A stretch of 64,000 bases of DNA from Eudromia elegans (GCA_003342815.1 PTEX01000278.1:357440-421439); one strand, 5' to 3'. Shown: positions 1-14,751, counted from the first letter of the stretch. Numbers and translations are program-made. The notes: a model not told the origin generated them from the letters alone.

Positions 1-3000
1 AATGTGCTTAGCTGTAGCCAACATGGACGTGTTTGGGGCTGAAGGATGGTGGTCCTTGTCAAGGAATGTTTTCAAAGCAATAAAAGCCCCAGTCAAAAGC
101 ACTCCCTGTGATGGCTGCCAAAATAACAGTACCCTACTCTTTGTAGTGGAAAATTGAAAAAATATTGATTTGGATGTGGACTTCAGAAAGCCCATCTAGG
201 CATTCTTTTGATCTGAGATTCTCATTCATCCACCTCGACAGATGGGACCAATAGATTAGGACCAGAGATTTCCTTGCTGGAATACAAGGTAAACATCTCT
301 CCCTCTGCAAAGAGCCCATCCCAGTGCGAGGTGCACTCTAGCACTAGGAGTCAGAGTACAGGCGCCTCTGCAGGGGAGAGCCTTGAGGCAGCAGCAGAGA
401 ATGAATAGAGCCTGCAGCTCCAGAGAGAACCAGAGTGCCCTCAGTGCCGTGTCTGCACCTGAGATCACACCCTGCCCTGGGTGAGCTGATGCTGAAGGAA
501 GAGATGGTTTACCCTAACCCTATACCTGGAAAGAGTGTTTTCTGTGTGGCAGACATGAATGTTGTTTTTTCAGAAATGATAGTGGTGCCTTTATCTAAAT
601 AAAATCACACAGGAAGCCTCTTATCTCTGCTGTAGAAGGATTGTTAGATGGTGATTCCAATTCTGACAGGTTTTAGTCATGCATGCCAAAATGTCTTGTC
701 CTAAGGTTCTTCCCAACTCACATATTTGCAACAATAAAACACTTTATGAACCTAGTCTCTTTGCAGTCTCTCAGCAATGCTGATTTAAATGCACAATACA
801 TCTAGCATTTACATCATTTAAGTGTGACTTGAATATTAATTAAAGCAAATAAGATTTGTCTTTTTCAAATCAACCTAAAACATGAGGAACCTGTTTTTTG
901 TGTGTGATAACTGAGGTGGTCCTGAGGGGTTATATGTCGCCACAAGCCAACTTGGGCAGGCATTGATGGCAACCCGTCTTCTTTACATGGGTTAGAGTTT
1001 CTGTTATGGAAATTTGCAAGTTCCTTATGTTGTCTTCTGGGTATCAAAAACTCTGCAAGTGTTTTAAATTCACTAGAATGAAAAGCGGGTAGATTTGCAA
1101 AATCAAATAGTTTCACAAGAAGGTCCCAAATATAGTAATTGGGAGATAGTGTGTGAAGGGCTGGATGTTGCTGCCCCTCTGGCAGCTCAAATAAGGCTCA
1201 AATTCAAATGGTACACTGCATATGTTTTTAATATACTCTGGTTAATAAAAGGCTCATTAGCATCTAAAACATGACTTCCATGCAGGCTTTGATTAGCAAG
1301 TGACAGAGAAGCTCATCTTAAACAGGCCAAGCATGTTGTCCTACATGGTGTCCCCCCCGTAATCTCTATCATGCGAGTGTCCTCCCTCGAGGGCAGATTG
1401 GCTGCCTTGATTCACCAGAACCCAACAAGTAGTGTCTCTGACGTATCTCACTTGTACTTCAAGAGGGCTAGACCTGAAAGAAGGCACCTAATACTGTTTT
1501 ATTTTTCTCTTGCGAACCTTGCTGCCCTTTAGTTAGTTCCCATTTGTCTATGCTAACACTGTCACCTCTGTCTAAGCTCAATTAAAGAGCTGCCTGTCAC
1601 CAAAAATGTCTTTTTGCAGGTAGGAATGTTAAGCTCCTAATCAAATCCCTTTAGCTGTCCCTTTGATGAACCCCCCTAGTTCATTTCATGCCCTTTCTCT
1701 GGTTAGTTTAGATGGCCTGTTTTTGCCTGTCCTTTGGGTCCCTACCCCTTGCTTTGAGTCTATATGTCCAATAAGACCTTCCCTGAATGTGTTAAATGCG
1801 TTTAGAAGTTTTTCAAGAGCAGCAGTGGAACTGGACTCACTATTCCCACAGCTCTCATTAAAACACAAATGATAATATTTGCCTGCCCAGTGTTGACATG
1901 CTGCTGTTTTAGAACCTACTGACTTGATAGCTCTGCTATTCACCTTGTCTTACTGGAGTCTAAATTCAGATATTTTCCAGTGTGACTCAAATATTCCTTC
2001 CATCTACAAGTTTTTTTCTAAGCTGTATATTTTTTTGGATACACATTGTTCACTAATAGTTTGACTTATATTCCTTAGTCATATGTAAAGACTCTCCATT
2101 TAAAAATGCAAAATGTTTGAGAATATTTCCATGCCCTTCATTTAAAGTCCTTGTCTCCTTTTCCCTCATCTCCTCAAATACTTTTCCTTTCAAATATTTT
2201 TTCGTTTGGCAATCTTTTTACTAGATAAACTTTGCTGTGAGCAAAGGGGAAGAAGTTTTAAATTCCTTGGAGCTTTGAAGATGCTATATAGTCAAGATAA
2301 TGCTGTTTTGTTACAAGGCTATTTTTTTTTCTTAGATTAACAGTCTAAACTCTGGATTGCGCTCAGCCTGGTGTGTCTTCCTGTACTTAGATTTGGCTTA
2401 CAAAGTTTTGTTTTCACTTAATAAAAATACGATTTCAGAAGGTCTTTGAGGGAAATTGTATTTAGTATTGACTAGGGAATGAAAATCAGAGTATTCTGAT
2501 TTTGATCAAAAGCTCCACGGAACTTCATTTCAGGATGGTAAAACACTGTTTCCTGTTTTATTTGCATGAAAAGCCCTATCAGTGAAGCAATGTGTAACTT
2601 TAGTTGAAAAATCACTGCATGCAATGCTGAAGGGAATATGAGATATCTTTATCTGACAAGAGAGGAAAAGAGGTGATAGGAGAAAACTCCAAATTTTGTC
2701 GTGACATTTCATTATTCTTCCCTCTCATCACTATTTTTGAAACTTTTTTTACTCTATGGAGACTATACACATACACACACACTTGCTGTTATTTATATGT
2801 CTCAGACTGTGCAATTTGGAGTAATGGAGAAGAAGTGTAATGAAATAGGAAAGTGGTAGGCCAAGCTACCTGGACCTTTTGTCACGATACCTGCTTAGTC
2901 TCCGATTTGCTCTTGACTTCAGGAAAAATCCTTTAACGGGTTTATAGAATTGGGACATGTTAATCAGAGTTGGAGCACTAATACTCAAGCAATTAATGTG

Positions 3001-6000
3001 CAGAAATCCCAATCAGACAACTGAATAAAAAGGGAACAAATGTGTATCCTTCAGAATCTCTTTTACCTGTCTTTTTCCAAAGTGGATTTAGCTAAAACTG
3101 GGAAATCTCTACTGTCAAATGAAATAGATTAATCTTTGCTGTGAATTTGTAAGCATACTTAAGGAACAAGAAAGCAGCCTTTAATGGGATTAAAGTTGTG
3201 TTATTGACATGAGGATTAGTAATTTATTTGCATTGCAAAAATAGAATTAATCTTCTCTGCATCAATATTTTTAGAACTGTTAAAAAATTGCTAACTTGGA
3301 GTTTCAATGTGAGAAACCAACTGCTACACTTACATTTTGTTCAAGATCAAAAACCATAGTGCTTTTTTTTATTCTTACTGTCATGTTGCTGCAGGTATGT
3401 GATAATGAGAAGTGTCATATGTTTGGCCTCTATGCCAACCTCTCTCTATCTTTAACTCTCACCTACTGGGCTGTTTCCACAAAAATGATGTATTTGTTTT
3501 AAATTTAATAGCAATTCTTCACTTCCCTCCTAAATAAAGTCACATAGGGACTTTTTGAAAAGGGGGAATAAGGAGATGAAGGAGGAAGTCTTAAGGTCCT
3601 AGCCTGACACTCTGCAGGAGACATGCTGTGCAGGCCACCTTGTAGCGGGATGGCATTTTCACTGCTTTTTTACTCTGTCATGCAGCTTAAGTAATAAATT
3701 ATTACATTTGAAATGGTCTCTCATCCACCCAGGTGTGTGGTTTGATGTATATAAGAGCTATAAAGCTATCTTGTACTGGGGAAGAAATAGGGAAAGAGGA
3801 ATATTGTGGTTAATGTTCACATGATTTTCTTTTGTGAATACTACTACTTCATTCTATGCCTCTCCATTTCTTTTGCCACTGTGGTTGGTAAATCAACTGC
3901 TACGTTCTGATATGAGTTCAAGATGCTTTCCTGTTGTTCATGCTCTTTAGTGTGTTGCTTTTGGTTCAGTAAGCCCCCCCAGGGGCTGTGTAGCATGCAC
4001 CAAATGAAAGCCCCAGGATGCTGCCATGGGATACAGGCGAGCGAGGAGGAAGGTCTCTCTGCAGGTGGAGAAAGTCTCCGTCATAGCCCTCACGTCTCAA
4101 TGGTGCTTTGCCAGGTCTGCTGATGGGGAAAAGGCAGTCGTGTTTGTTCTTGGGCTTCTGTTGGGAACTAACACATCAGATCCACAGAAAAGGGGTGATT
4201 TGTGCTGGCAGCGGTCACGTTTTCTGCAGCTGCCAAAAATGTCATCCTGTGTCTAAAACATTATCTGGCATCTGATAAATGGATAAGCGACTGGGAGAGT
4301 TTTGTTTGGTTGTCCTTTTTATTTATTTGTTTATCTCATCCTGCTTGAATGCTGACAATATTTGGTTATAAACTTGTCAGCAAACACTTCAGGCCAGATG
4401 GAGATATAGACTACCTCATTATTCTTAAAAATGAAACCATATGTGAATATGGACTTAAATCATTACCACTAAAGGTTACATTTTCAGAGTACTGTCATAA
4501 GGCTTCTGCCTCACTTACCTGCCATTTAAAATGTGAAATAGATCTTCAGTGGGATTGGCGTAGCCCGTTATCTGCCATATGTTATTTCTCTGTGGGTGGG
4601 ATGAAATATACCTTTACTTATTACCTCGGAAAGCATGACATTAAAATTAATTTCATCTCTTGAGAGTTGTGAACGCGTTTCTGAGTTCTGAGGAGTAAAT
4701 GTGCAAACTTGAAGTCAGGCTCCTGACGCAGCCATGGGGAAGATGGTAAATCATAAAGAAGGACATATTCCAGGCCAGTGTTTCCCTATTTGTGGTGCTC
4801 TGGCTGCCAGAATGGGTTTTCACAGACCCCAGAATACACTTGCCAAAGACACTGCCACATGTCCTACTTGGACTTTGGCTTAATGGACTCTGCAGTGGTC
4901 ATTGGTGTTGCCTTCTGGCAGGTCTTGCTAGGAAGTCGCTTTTCTACTGCTGGTGATGTCTAATTAAAAAGCAGTTGCTTATAATCATAAAAAGGAGACA
5001 TTTCTATAAAATTGCAAGAGTTTGCATGTCTGAGCTGTCTTATTCTCCCCTTCTAGCAACCAAACATCAGCAGGATGCAAGGTGGAAGGGCCCGTTACAG
5101 GAAAGCTGGTGATCTCTTGATTGCAAGCATGCTAATAATCACTGTTTTTGGTGAATAGGGCTAGTGTGCTTCAAGGTCTCACTTTTTATTTAGATAAATT
5201 CATCAGGTAGTAATGCACGCTTCATTCTTCTGAGTAAGATAGTCTCAATCCTCTATAGCTCTTCTTGCTTGTTTGTTTGCTTTAGCCTTCTCTTCCACAG
5301 CATTTCCTCCCTGAGCAACCAGGGAAATATTAAAAATAGCACAGTCCTAGCCACCAGATATATCCATACATTATTGAACACATACTGTGCATTTAAAATA
5401 CCGTCTGGAAGAATTAATTCATCTCAGCCAGAATGTTCATACTTACAGATGTGATAATAATGGTTATTGTGTCTACAACTTCTTTTAAATGAAAAATGTT
5501 ACTGATGATGAATTAAGATATCATCATTGTAAACTGAGTAATTATGATACCCTTGTAATGCATATTTATATTACAAAGGTGTACCCTTTGGAAGAATATT
5601 GTAATGTTCCCTCTATAACTTTAATGCCTTTTTAATATTAATTATTTTTAGTGATGAGTTCTTATGTGATACTTTCATACAAATTGGAAAGAGATAATTA
5701 ATCTAACTCTTTTGTGGCAGACTAATTTATGTGGAAACCAAACTATGGTGGTCAGCCTAGAAAAAGAGTGGAAGTTACCTTAACGGTAGCAGTGATGGGA
5801 TTTTTTTTTTCAGTAGTAGAAAGAAAGATTAGAAGGTTTTTTCTTATTCTGAGTGTTTTGCTAAATCTTCTCAAGCATAGGTTAGACTAACCTATTTGGC
5901 ATAGGAAAGTGTCTGTCTTCTCTTTTAAAAAAACCTTATTTTTCATAAAACAGATATGATGATAATAAATAGATATAAGTAATCTTGTGTATAGAAATGG

Positions 6001-6083
6001 GATGAAAATTAGGATACCTAAGCTTGTAAACCTGCAGCTGGCCCAGGAGGATACACTAAAGGAGGCAGAGCAAGGAAGTTGCC

Positions 6084-6101
6084 TTTTTTTTTTTTTTTTT
6101 T
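6084..6101 (+). repeat. Poly-T, 18 bases
   Basis: Uninterrupted T run in intron 1. Confidence 0.98.
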
Positions 6102-8542
6102 GGGTGCTCTGCGGGACTAATTTTTTTATTTAACTTTTTGATTATTCAGGCTAAGATTAAAAAATAAAGGAAACACTGCAATAAATAAAAGGAAACTTTT
6201 ATAGTGACCAAAGCTGCTGTTGATAGTAGTTAGAGGCATCTGTTAATTATGGATAATGGTCACAGGCATGTCCTGGACCATAGTAGACTTGGGAAATGAA
6301 GCAGCAGATGTTGTTCTGAAATTATCTTGAAAACCTCCTCAGAAGCAAGGATGGCCCTGGCTGCAGAACCGACCTCGGAACAGGACAGCTGCCAAGATGA
6401 GCTCTAAGATGTAGTATTGTGAAAGACAGAGGAATACTGTTGGTTTAGTTATGCCTTTAGGTACAGGAAATGGAAAAAGAACATTGTGTCTTCCTCTTAA
6501 GACCCCTCAAAAGCATTTATGGGCATACCAAGGTAAGATTTTTTTGTCAATTAGATTGACAGTGGACCAATGTCCTTAATTGCTCAAAGGTTATAAGTTG
6601 AATTTACTGAAAGGGAGATTCCTAAGAAGAGAATAGATAATTGTAGAAAACCACTTGAAAGTAAGTGGGAAGAATGGGAAAAAGCTGCGATGAAGACTGC
6701 AGGAAAATAATTTGGGGATGTCAGCATGCATCAAGAAATCTCTTAAAAACCATGATAAAGACAAAGAAGAGTCAAGGGACATGTAAGATAAGGTCAGAAT
6801 CATAATTTAATGGAGAAGACAGCAGAAGAGCTCTGTAAGTACTGCAGTATTTTGTTGTTGCAATACCAATGTATACATGAAAGTATGTGAAATGCAAGAA
6901 AAAATGACATAGGTAAATGTGGAAATTGAGTAATTTCAAATAAATGAATAACAATGTATCAAGATAGAAATATGCTAGTGAGCATCTTCACAGTGGTATA
7001 GATAAAGTGAGCAGTTTCTTCCTAGCTGGTTGAGCTTTGCGGAAGAGATATTTTTGGGAGAGCCTGAAGGGATACTACCCAGGTGTGATCAAACCCCGGG
7101 TATTGGTAATAGGCTAAACTATTAAAACCAAATTACTCATTAATTTTGATGGCTGAAAAGTTTGAAAAAGTTAAATAATTTAATTGCTATATAAAATTGT
7201 TATATTTTTTATTCCTCTCAGATAAATGCATCTCTCATCATATTTAGATAAGTGCTTTATACAGTGTTAGACTGAGAGAATCTCTTGGATTTTAAAATTA
7301 ATTAATTCTATTTCTTTCTATCTATGTATAGATTCCACAGATTTCTCCTTAGAGCAAAGAGAAGAAATGTTATGAGGTAGAGAAGATGTAATAAAAAACT
7401 GTAGGAGGCCAGTGGAAAAGCAATTGTAGGAAATGTAATAAAATCTAGTGAGCAAGAGGCAGAGCAGGAGGGAGAGCTCATGATGCCAAGTGGCTCTTGT
7501 CAGGCTCTCTGAAATTGCAGTGTGTGGCTTACCCACGAGGAGGAGAAAAGTTTGTGCTGGGTCAGACCTGGGAGTGTAAAATGGAGCAAGGCGTGTCTTG
7601 GGTGCAAGAAGGTTGGTGCATGAACTTCTGTGACCAGGTAGGCCTGGGGTAGGGCCAGGGTGCCCCCGAAGGGAGGCTGGTCTAAGTACTTAAGCAGTAG
7701 TTTTTCTAATCCGTATCCTTCCTTTCTCATCTTGCGACTTTCTTGAGAAATTGGCTAATGCTTCTTTGAGAAAGATCCAATTAAAGGAAATAATTTCACA
7801 GTTTGCAAATGCGGAAGAAAGACAAGATACGCTTAGTTATTTGTCTAAAGTTATAAGGTTTAAGTGACAAAGCTTGGGTTAAAACTCGGTAGCTCTAGAC
7901 TTCTGTGCTGAGACTTCTCTGTCTGCTTCTTTACCCTTCAAGGCCCCAACTCAAGGGAATATGAAATTATATAAAGATCTAACTCTTCCTTTCCAACCCT
8001 GCAATATTTCTGGTTTTTGGAACAAAGATAGTATGGGGGTGTGCATCACTTCAAAATTCAAGCTGACTTCACTTTCCATCAAGTCCAGATTTCCACTGAA
8101 ATATTTTTTAAGTTGTCTTCTTAAAGAAATAAAGCAAACGAGCCAGACTTCCTTAGATCCATTTTGCATTCTTCATTCCTGATGGGGAAATGTCGCGTAA
8201 CTAGTAGCCGCTGTTACGTGTGTATATACGGTGGTTGTTGCTGTTTCAAGTCGTCTGTAGCGTTCACTGAGGCCAGATGGGATGTTAAGCAACTTAAGCC
8301 TTTATCTTGGAAGTGAGCATAAGGAAACATGCACATTTGGAACATATGCACAGTGTCGAGAAGACTGAAATGTGAGGAGCAAGGGAACCTGCTGCCATGG
8401 ACCCCTGAATGGTGGTAGCTTGCTCTAACCCTCCCCTTTTCCTGATTTTCCTGAAACAGATTGGCATCTCCCATCTTGAGGCCTAGGTGGGGGCTGGAAG
8501 GTGACTTGAGAGCCCAGGAAAGGAATGCTAGGAGTATTTTAA

Positions 8543-8574
8543 CTTTTTTTTATTATTATTAATAATTTTTTTTT
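8543..8574 (+). repeat. T-rich tract with (TTA)n
   Basis: T8, a few TTA units, AATAA, then T9. Low-complexity sequence. Confidence 0.9.
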
Positions 8575-11500
8575 CCGTATTATGTAATTCAAACTCTTAA
8601 ACAGTTAAAACATTAACTAGATTAAGAGAAGATTCTTGCCAGTGTCTATGAAATGTTCTGTTTTGCCCACAGCACATTTTTTGTAACATTCCTATTTGTT
8701 TTACCAATACTTTTGTTTGAGCTATTGCGTGATATGAGTATTGATTAATTGTGCTTTTAGTTTGGTTATAGTAGTTTGCCTCTACACTGGATCACTGCTG
8801 GCTTCACTAGTCACACATTGGGTACCTGACAGGAAACGAATTCTGTCAACTTAATTACAGGAACTGAATGGTGAGAATATTGGATAATAGATCTTTGAGT
8901 TTCTTGGCTTACATGGTAGCCTTCTGTGTGTATGTGCATTTTTTTTTCTCTTTAGTGGACCAGCAGATTTTAGTTATTTTTTTTGTCTCATAGAGTAAGG
9001 AGGGAAGAGAGCCTAATGCCAGCAATGTTCTTTTTATTTTCTTGTCTGTAATTTATTCCATATTTAAAGATGATACAAATTCACTGAGAGGACAGAAGGG
9101 AGGAAACAACTGACTACTTGTTTTGTTCTTGTTACTGCCTCACTCCTACAAGAAGGCCTTAACAACTGACTAAATGATAAGAGACTCCGGCAGAAGACTT
9201 CACTTTAACATTAGAAGTCCAAGCTAGTCTGCTGTGGTAAATCAGTGTGCTTTGAGTTTAGCTCTACAGATAAGTGTTAATCTAGAAATGTGCCATAATG
9301 CTGTTACTACCTGGGAAAATAAGAAATAATATCAGTAACTAACACTCAAAATTGTATGGATATTAATAAGTAGCTAGGAAATTACTATATAAATAGCTAT
9401 ATTTTAACACTGGCTGTTGTGTAGCAAGAACCATCAGTACTTTAGAATATGAATATTCACTGCAGTAAACTGTCAGAGGACTGTAGATAGCAGAGGCCCT
9501 GAAAAGCAACACGATGGTATCAGGGTCTATGCCCACAAGTTAGCAAATGCTAATATAAACCTGGGTAAGGGCAAGGAAGAGCACAACAAAACCTGTCGTG
9601 CTGGTCCATAACTCTTCAGAAATGGTCATGCTGTTTTCCCGTGCTTTCATGTGTGGAATCATTCTGATCGCCATTCAAGATGACTGTACCTTAGTACTTA
9701 CTATAAGGTCTTGTTCAGTGATTCTGTCTTGTTGACCATGAACTTGTTAGTTAGCACCTGTTAAGGATTGGCTCTAGAATCTGGATGCAACACTAGCAAG
9801 TGTTTAAAAATCCATTTCTTTCTACTGCCATTTACTTTCTTCTGTGGGTAGCCTGTGCAGCAAGGGTCTGTGTGTCTCTCTACTCTTAGGAAGGAAAATG
9901 TGTTCTGCAAGATGACAATCAGAAGTGTGCCAAAAACATTAACGGAAAGCATGGGAATAGAGAGATCATTTGACTTGTTTAGCACATATGACTTCCCCTA
10001 AATGCATACTGCCTTCCCTGGCCTTGCGTGCAGGTTTCTGAGGGTATCTGAGATGCGTATTTCTTTCCTACCTGGTCCTAGCAGGTGGGCAGCTCCTTTT
10101 AAAAGTTGTTCTCTAGCAAACACACCGCTACGTGTACTAAACATCATTTAGTAAGGTGGTTGCTTTGCTCAACCTAGGTGAGTGAGGCCTTCATCCTTGA
10201 ACACCATAACTCGTAAGACTTTTCTGTGTGGTGTGTATGTGGTTTTTTTGATATAACAATTTGGAAAAGGTAGGACTTTATAAAAAGTGTTTGTGACAAG
10301 TCTGCATTAGTCAAGGTAAAAATCGAGGTAAAAATCACCACATGCTACTTAAAGTATAGATGGCCATCAATAAAGAAATCTTTACCTCTAGTAGTAGTGT
10401 TTTATAGTGAGATTAAGAGGAATTTTAGAATTCTGACTTAAATTCCTGAAAAGGAATGCCAGCCAGAGTAAAGTAAGCTCAAAATTAACCCTTACAAAAG
10501 GTATTGTATTCCTGAAGTTAAATGAAGCCACCCTACTAAAGGAAGGAGAAGTGTGAATGAAGGTGCAGTGGTTGCCCACAGGCCCCTGCTGAGTGGAGCT
10601 AATGCCAAGAGGTGGGTGCATTTAGTGTGCATCCATAGCTCTGATTCATGGCACCTGTTTACCTCTGCTTGATGACTGGGAGTTTATGAGACAAAAATCA
10701 AGCCACTGTTTTCACACCTAGGGCCTGCCTGTTATGTTATCCTTTGAAGTGGTGCGGCTGTAGGAGAACAGAGACTTATAAGGCCATTAAAAATTAAGAT
10801 ATGTCTAACTATCTAATTAAAAGGGTGATTTTAAAAAGCATTAGTGTTTCTGCCAAAGTAGGTAATAAAAATGACACAACTTTAGCAGTTAGTAGGCTTT
10901 TGGCTAAATTATTCAGCTAAAAAACTCTTCTTTCAAAGATATAACTCCTCATGTCCACAATGTACATCACAAGAAGCAGTTATGCTGATGGTGCAACAAG
11001 GGGCAGGAGAAAGGGTTTAAGAGGAAGGATTTCATCTTCTTATTCTTGTAAAGTTCAGCTTTGGAGTTTTGTTTACTTCGAGAGCCCCGGAGCTCTTGGA
11101 TGGGCCCAGTGTTCAGACAGGCTGACGTTGCTTTAGACTTGATGTGAGTCTCACTTAATATATTGTCTTAGAAATAATATTTTTATTTTTATTGAGGGAG
11201 TTAAAGAGTTGGCCCAGCTACGTCAGCTATTCTTCAGCAGGCTAATTGCTGAAGGTTTATAGCTGACGATGATGCCAGTGCAGTGCCAGCAGTCCTGGGA
11301 AACGCGTGGCAGGTAGTAGTTCTGTGACGTGGGTTCTGGCCTGTGTTTACGGGCCCGGGGGCAGAAGGTTGTCTTCTTTGTGGCCACAGCACTCGCTGGC
11401 GTGGCAGCCCCTGTTGCTCCTGGCATGGATGCTGTGGGGCTGCCTTGTGGCTCTTGCTGTCAAGTGTGTGCCTTGATGGCATTGTGGTCAGTTTGGAAGT

Positions 11501-13469
11501 GCCTTTACGGTGTCTCTGCCCAATTTGCTTCTTTTTAGGCCTTTTGCAAGAAGGTCTATTAAGATTTTGTTGCAGCATTTTGTCCTTCTGTGCAAGTCGG
11601 TGGAGCTGTAGCTGCCTGCCAGTAGGGAGGATAGGCATGCTGAAGAGAGAGGCAGTTCTTAATAGCTGTCTGCCTTTGGAGTTTATGGGAAAGAAATCCT
11701 GGCAACCTGGTATGTAGGTGTAGTAATAGATTAACTTAATGCAACCTCTGCATGTCTTAAGGAATTAATCTAACACTATTCATTACTTTGAGCATTTCCT
11801 TTTAATAGTATGAATATTTTTGGCTTTTTCAGTGTTCTGAAATCGTGCATTTGCTTTTTTTGTGTACAATCTATTAATAACAAAATGCAGCAGCTTTTGG
11901 CCATGAGCACACATTCTTTCACGTGTTGTTTTCTCATATTGAACTGAGTTTTGCAAGCACAAATACAGAGGCTTCAATTTTTGCAGGTAGATAAAGCTCA
12001 CTAAACTCAAGCAGAGGGAGTATCTGGTCAGGTCTGCCCTTCCCTAGTGCAGTAATGCAGCCTTCCCTGACCAGAATCGGGAGGGGAAGCAGGGAAGAAA
12101 CAAAATTTGCATTGAAAATAGCATAAAATTGAAAGCAAATGAAAAAAGAGTAAGCATATATGGAATGGCAGTGTTGCCTGTTTACTGGCAGCTGCAGTTA
12201 TTAATTAGTATTCTATCATTTGCTTTAAATGTTGGATCAATAGCTTTACCTCTTTGACATTTCATTTACTTGGTGACTTTCTTATTAACAAAATGCGGTT
12301 CATTTGAGCTTCCCTGTTATACATGAGACTACCCATGGAGTGCACACTGCAAGGTGAGCCATTACTCCACTGTTAAAGAGGATAAAATGTGCAGAAAATC
12401 CTCAATTTTTTGAGTCATTCACATAGTGCCAGCAGTAGCAACTTACGCAGAGAATATTAAATATGGAGCAGCAGTTGTGGCAACAAAACCAGCTAATACC
12501 ACACGGCATGTGAGCAGAGTTAATTCCTTAATATAAAAGCACTGTGGCATTAATATTTTTCTGTATTACAGAAAATTCTGTATTTAATTAAAGCTATCTG
12601 AAGCTCTTAAAAGTAAACATGAACCATAGCAAATGTGAGCTTAGCAGAGTAATCTCACACACTGTGAATCTGGGGGGCTTGCCCTGGGATTTAGGGCAGT
12701 GTTGTGCCGTGCTGTAGAGCATGTTGTGTTGTCATCTTTCCACTTCAGGAAGTCACTTCGGGAAAATAATAGTAGACTTAAGCAGTGAAAACTGCTTCAG
12801 GTTGATCTCAGAGCTTGCTTAAACACCCTTTCCTGCACGTGGACATAGTTACAATCCCATCACTGTAGAGTGGAGAAAATGGTCGCATCTTCTCCAGGTG
12901 TCCAGATGAATTAGATTGAGAACTTGGACCCAAAGTGCACACGGGAGAAAACGGCTTTCCTAATGAATAGGATGAGACTGGCCATGGAGATTGTCTCTTC
13001 CCAGTCAGCCGCTTGAACAGATTCCAAGGCATGGGAGAAGCTTTCTTGCTCGTCTCTTTGGTTCGTTATGCTCTTTGACGTATCAGGCTTCTTTCTGTAC
13101 AGGGTTGTGCTTTGTACAAGAATTGGAACATATTTGGTATGGAATTACCCACTTTACTTTGAAATAGCCTCATTACAGGCTAGACAGTATTTGGATTAAA
13201 GGTTGATTTGAAAACATTGTTCAAAAGCTGTGTTCAAAAGATAAACTTGAAACCCCAAAATCTTCTCTCCCTATATTTTTTTCTCCAACGACTTCAGATT
13301 TTAAGACCTTTCTCAACATACACCATTTCTTTCCCCTTGAAGAGCAGAGCAGCTTTTTTATTTATTTATTTTAAAAAAAAAACCAAACATGGAAGAATAA
13401 GAGGAGTTTTGTGATTTGTGTGAACCACACCCTACATAGCAGAGTGAGAAGCTGAAAGCAGTGTGCCTG

Positions 13470-13876
13470 AAGAAGGGCAATGAAGCTGGTGAAGGGGCTG
13501 GAGCACAGACAGGAGCAGCGGAGGGAGCTCGGGTGAGTCTGGAGGAGAGGAGGACCACAGAACCTTATTGCTCTCTACAGCTACCTGGAAGGAGATTGTA
13601 GTGAGGCAGGGGTCAGTCTCTTCTCCTGAATAACTACCAATAGGACAAGAGGAGATGGTCTCAAGTTGCCCCATGGGAGGTCCAGGTTAGGAAGAACTTC
13701 AGCATGGAAAGGGTTGTGAAACACTGGAACAGGCTGCACGGGGAAGTCGCTGGCAGTGTCCAAGAAACATGGAAATGAGGCACTTAGGGACATGGTTTAG
13801 CAGGCAGGGTGTTGCAGGGTTTACAGTTGAACTTGATAATCTTGAAGGTCTTTTCCAACCATAATGATTCTGCAAT
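13470..13876 (+). mobile_element. CR1 LINE, 5'-truncated 3' end
   Basis: About 400 bases match the 3' end of the avian/reptilian non-LTR retrotransposon CR1 in the same orientation as the gene. Landmarks in order are GGGCAATGAAGCTGGTGAAG near 13475, CTGGAGCACA, a GGAGGAGAGGAGG-like stretch, CCTTATTGCTCTCTACAGCT, TAGGACAAGAGGAGATGG, CTCAAGTTGC, AACACTGGAACAGGCTGC, GGCACTTAGGGACATGGTTT, and the terminal GGTCTTTTCCAACC followed by ATAATGATTCTG. CR1 copies are usually truncated at the 5' end and finish in short ATTCTATG-type repeats. Here that tail is degraded to one imperfect unit. Small deletions and many substitutions suggest an old, inactive copy. No reverse transcriptase coding remains, and reverse-strand open frames here are chance. 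No clear target-site duplication was seen. Confidence 0.93.
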
Positions 13877-14733
13877 TAAGTCTCAGCCCAGTGAGGAACA
13901 AGTCACTGTTCTTGTATAGTTGTTAAATCCTTAGCTGTTTCTTCTATGTAGTGTTTATTTTTAATAGATGCATATACTTGGAAAGAAAATCAGCTTAGTA
14001 TGTGTGCTAAGAAATGCCCTCAATGTCAGTCAACTACTAGAAACTTCTCTATCCATAGTTTACTCATCCAAATAAAAATGAGGCCAACCAGCTTGGCATT
14101 TTTGTTAACAGTGGATCTGATAGTCTTTTGGAATGGGTTTCTGGGCCTGGAACATTAGATAGGACAACTTGAGTAAGATAAATAGGAATGGCAAATAACT
14201 TGGCGACTCACTCTGTTCCTCAGCATTGCATTTTGGCCTGTTATATGCATTTCCTTTCCTCCCTCCTCCTCCTTCCTCATGTCCCTTGCTCTCTGCACTC
14301 AGATTTTATGGCTGCTAAAGTGCTCTAATAAATCCCTTCTTCATTCTGAAGAGCAGCTAGTAACATTTAAGCTATTTAAGCTTTGTAAGCTTAAAATTTC
14401 AATACCATTTTATGAAGAAAAGGAGTTTGTTGCTGTGTGTTTGAGAGGACTTTATGTTTTTTGTTTGTTTGTGTTATTGTTAATGTAATTTTGCTGAGTC
14501 AAAATAGAAATTTGGAGGTTTTTTTCCCCTGAATCCCATAACTTTATTAGGTAAATCTTCGAATTTTTCAGGGTCTTCTAGAAACATCTTGATGTAACTT
14601 CATATGTACTGGTGCTGGAAGTCCTGTAAAGTCCTTGAAAATTAATAACCTTGAGATACTTTGTGTTTTTAATATCTTTATGCAAAGAATATTCCCATTG
14701 GTGTTGACCAAAATAATTGTTACCAATTTTGAG

Positions 14734-14751
14734 TTTTTTTTTTTTTTTTTT
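14734..14751 (+). repeat. Poly-T, 18 bases
   Basis: Uninterrupted T run in intron 1. It produces phenylalanine or lysine runs in chance frames. Confidence 0.97.

Noticed and set aside
4510-4525. ACTTACCTG, resembling the U1 snRNA 5' end
   Set aside because: The match is only the nine bases complementary to a splice donor. U1 similarity does not extend further.
4349-4663. 104-codon open frame on the plus strand
   Set aside because: No motif, intronic, ordinary AT-rich composition.
13358-13793. Minus-strand frames over the CR1 copy
   Set aside because: CR1 is in plus orientation and only its non-coding 3' part and far C-terminal coding remnant are present, so these are chance frames.
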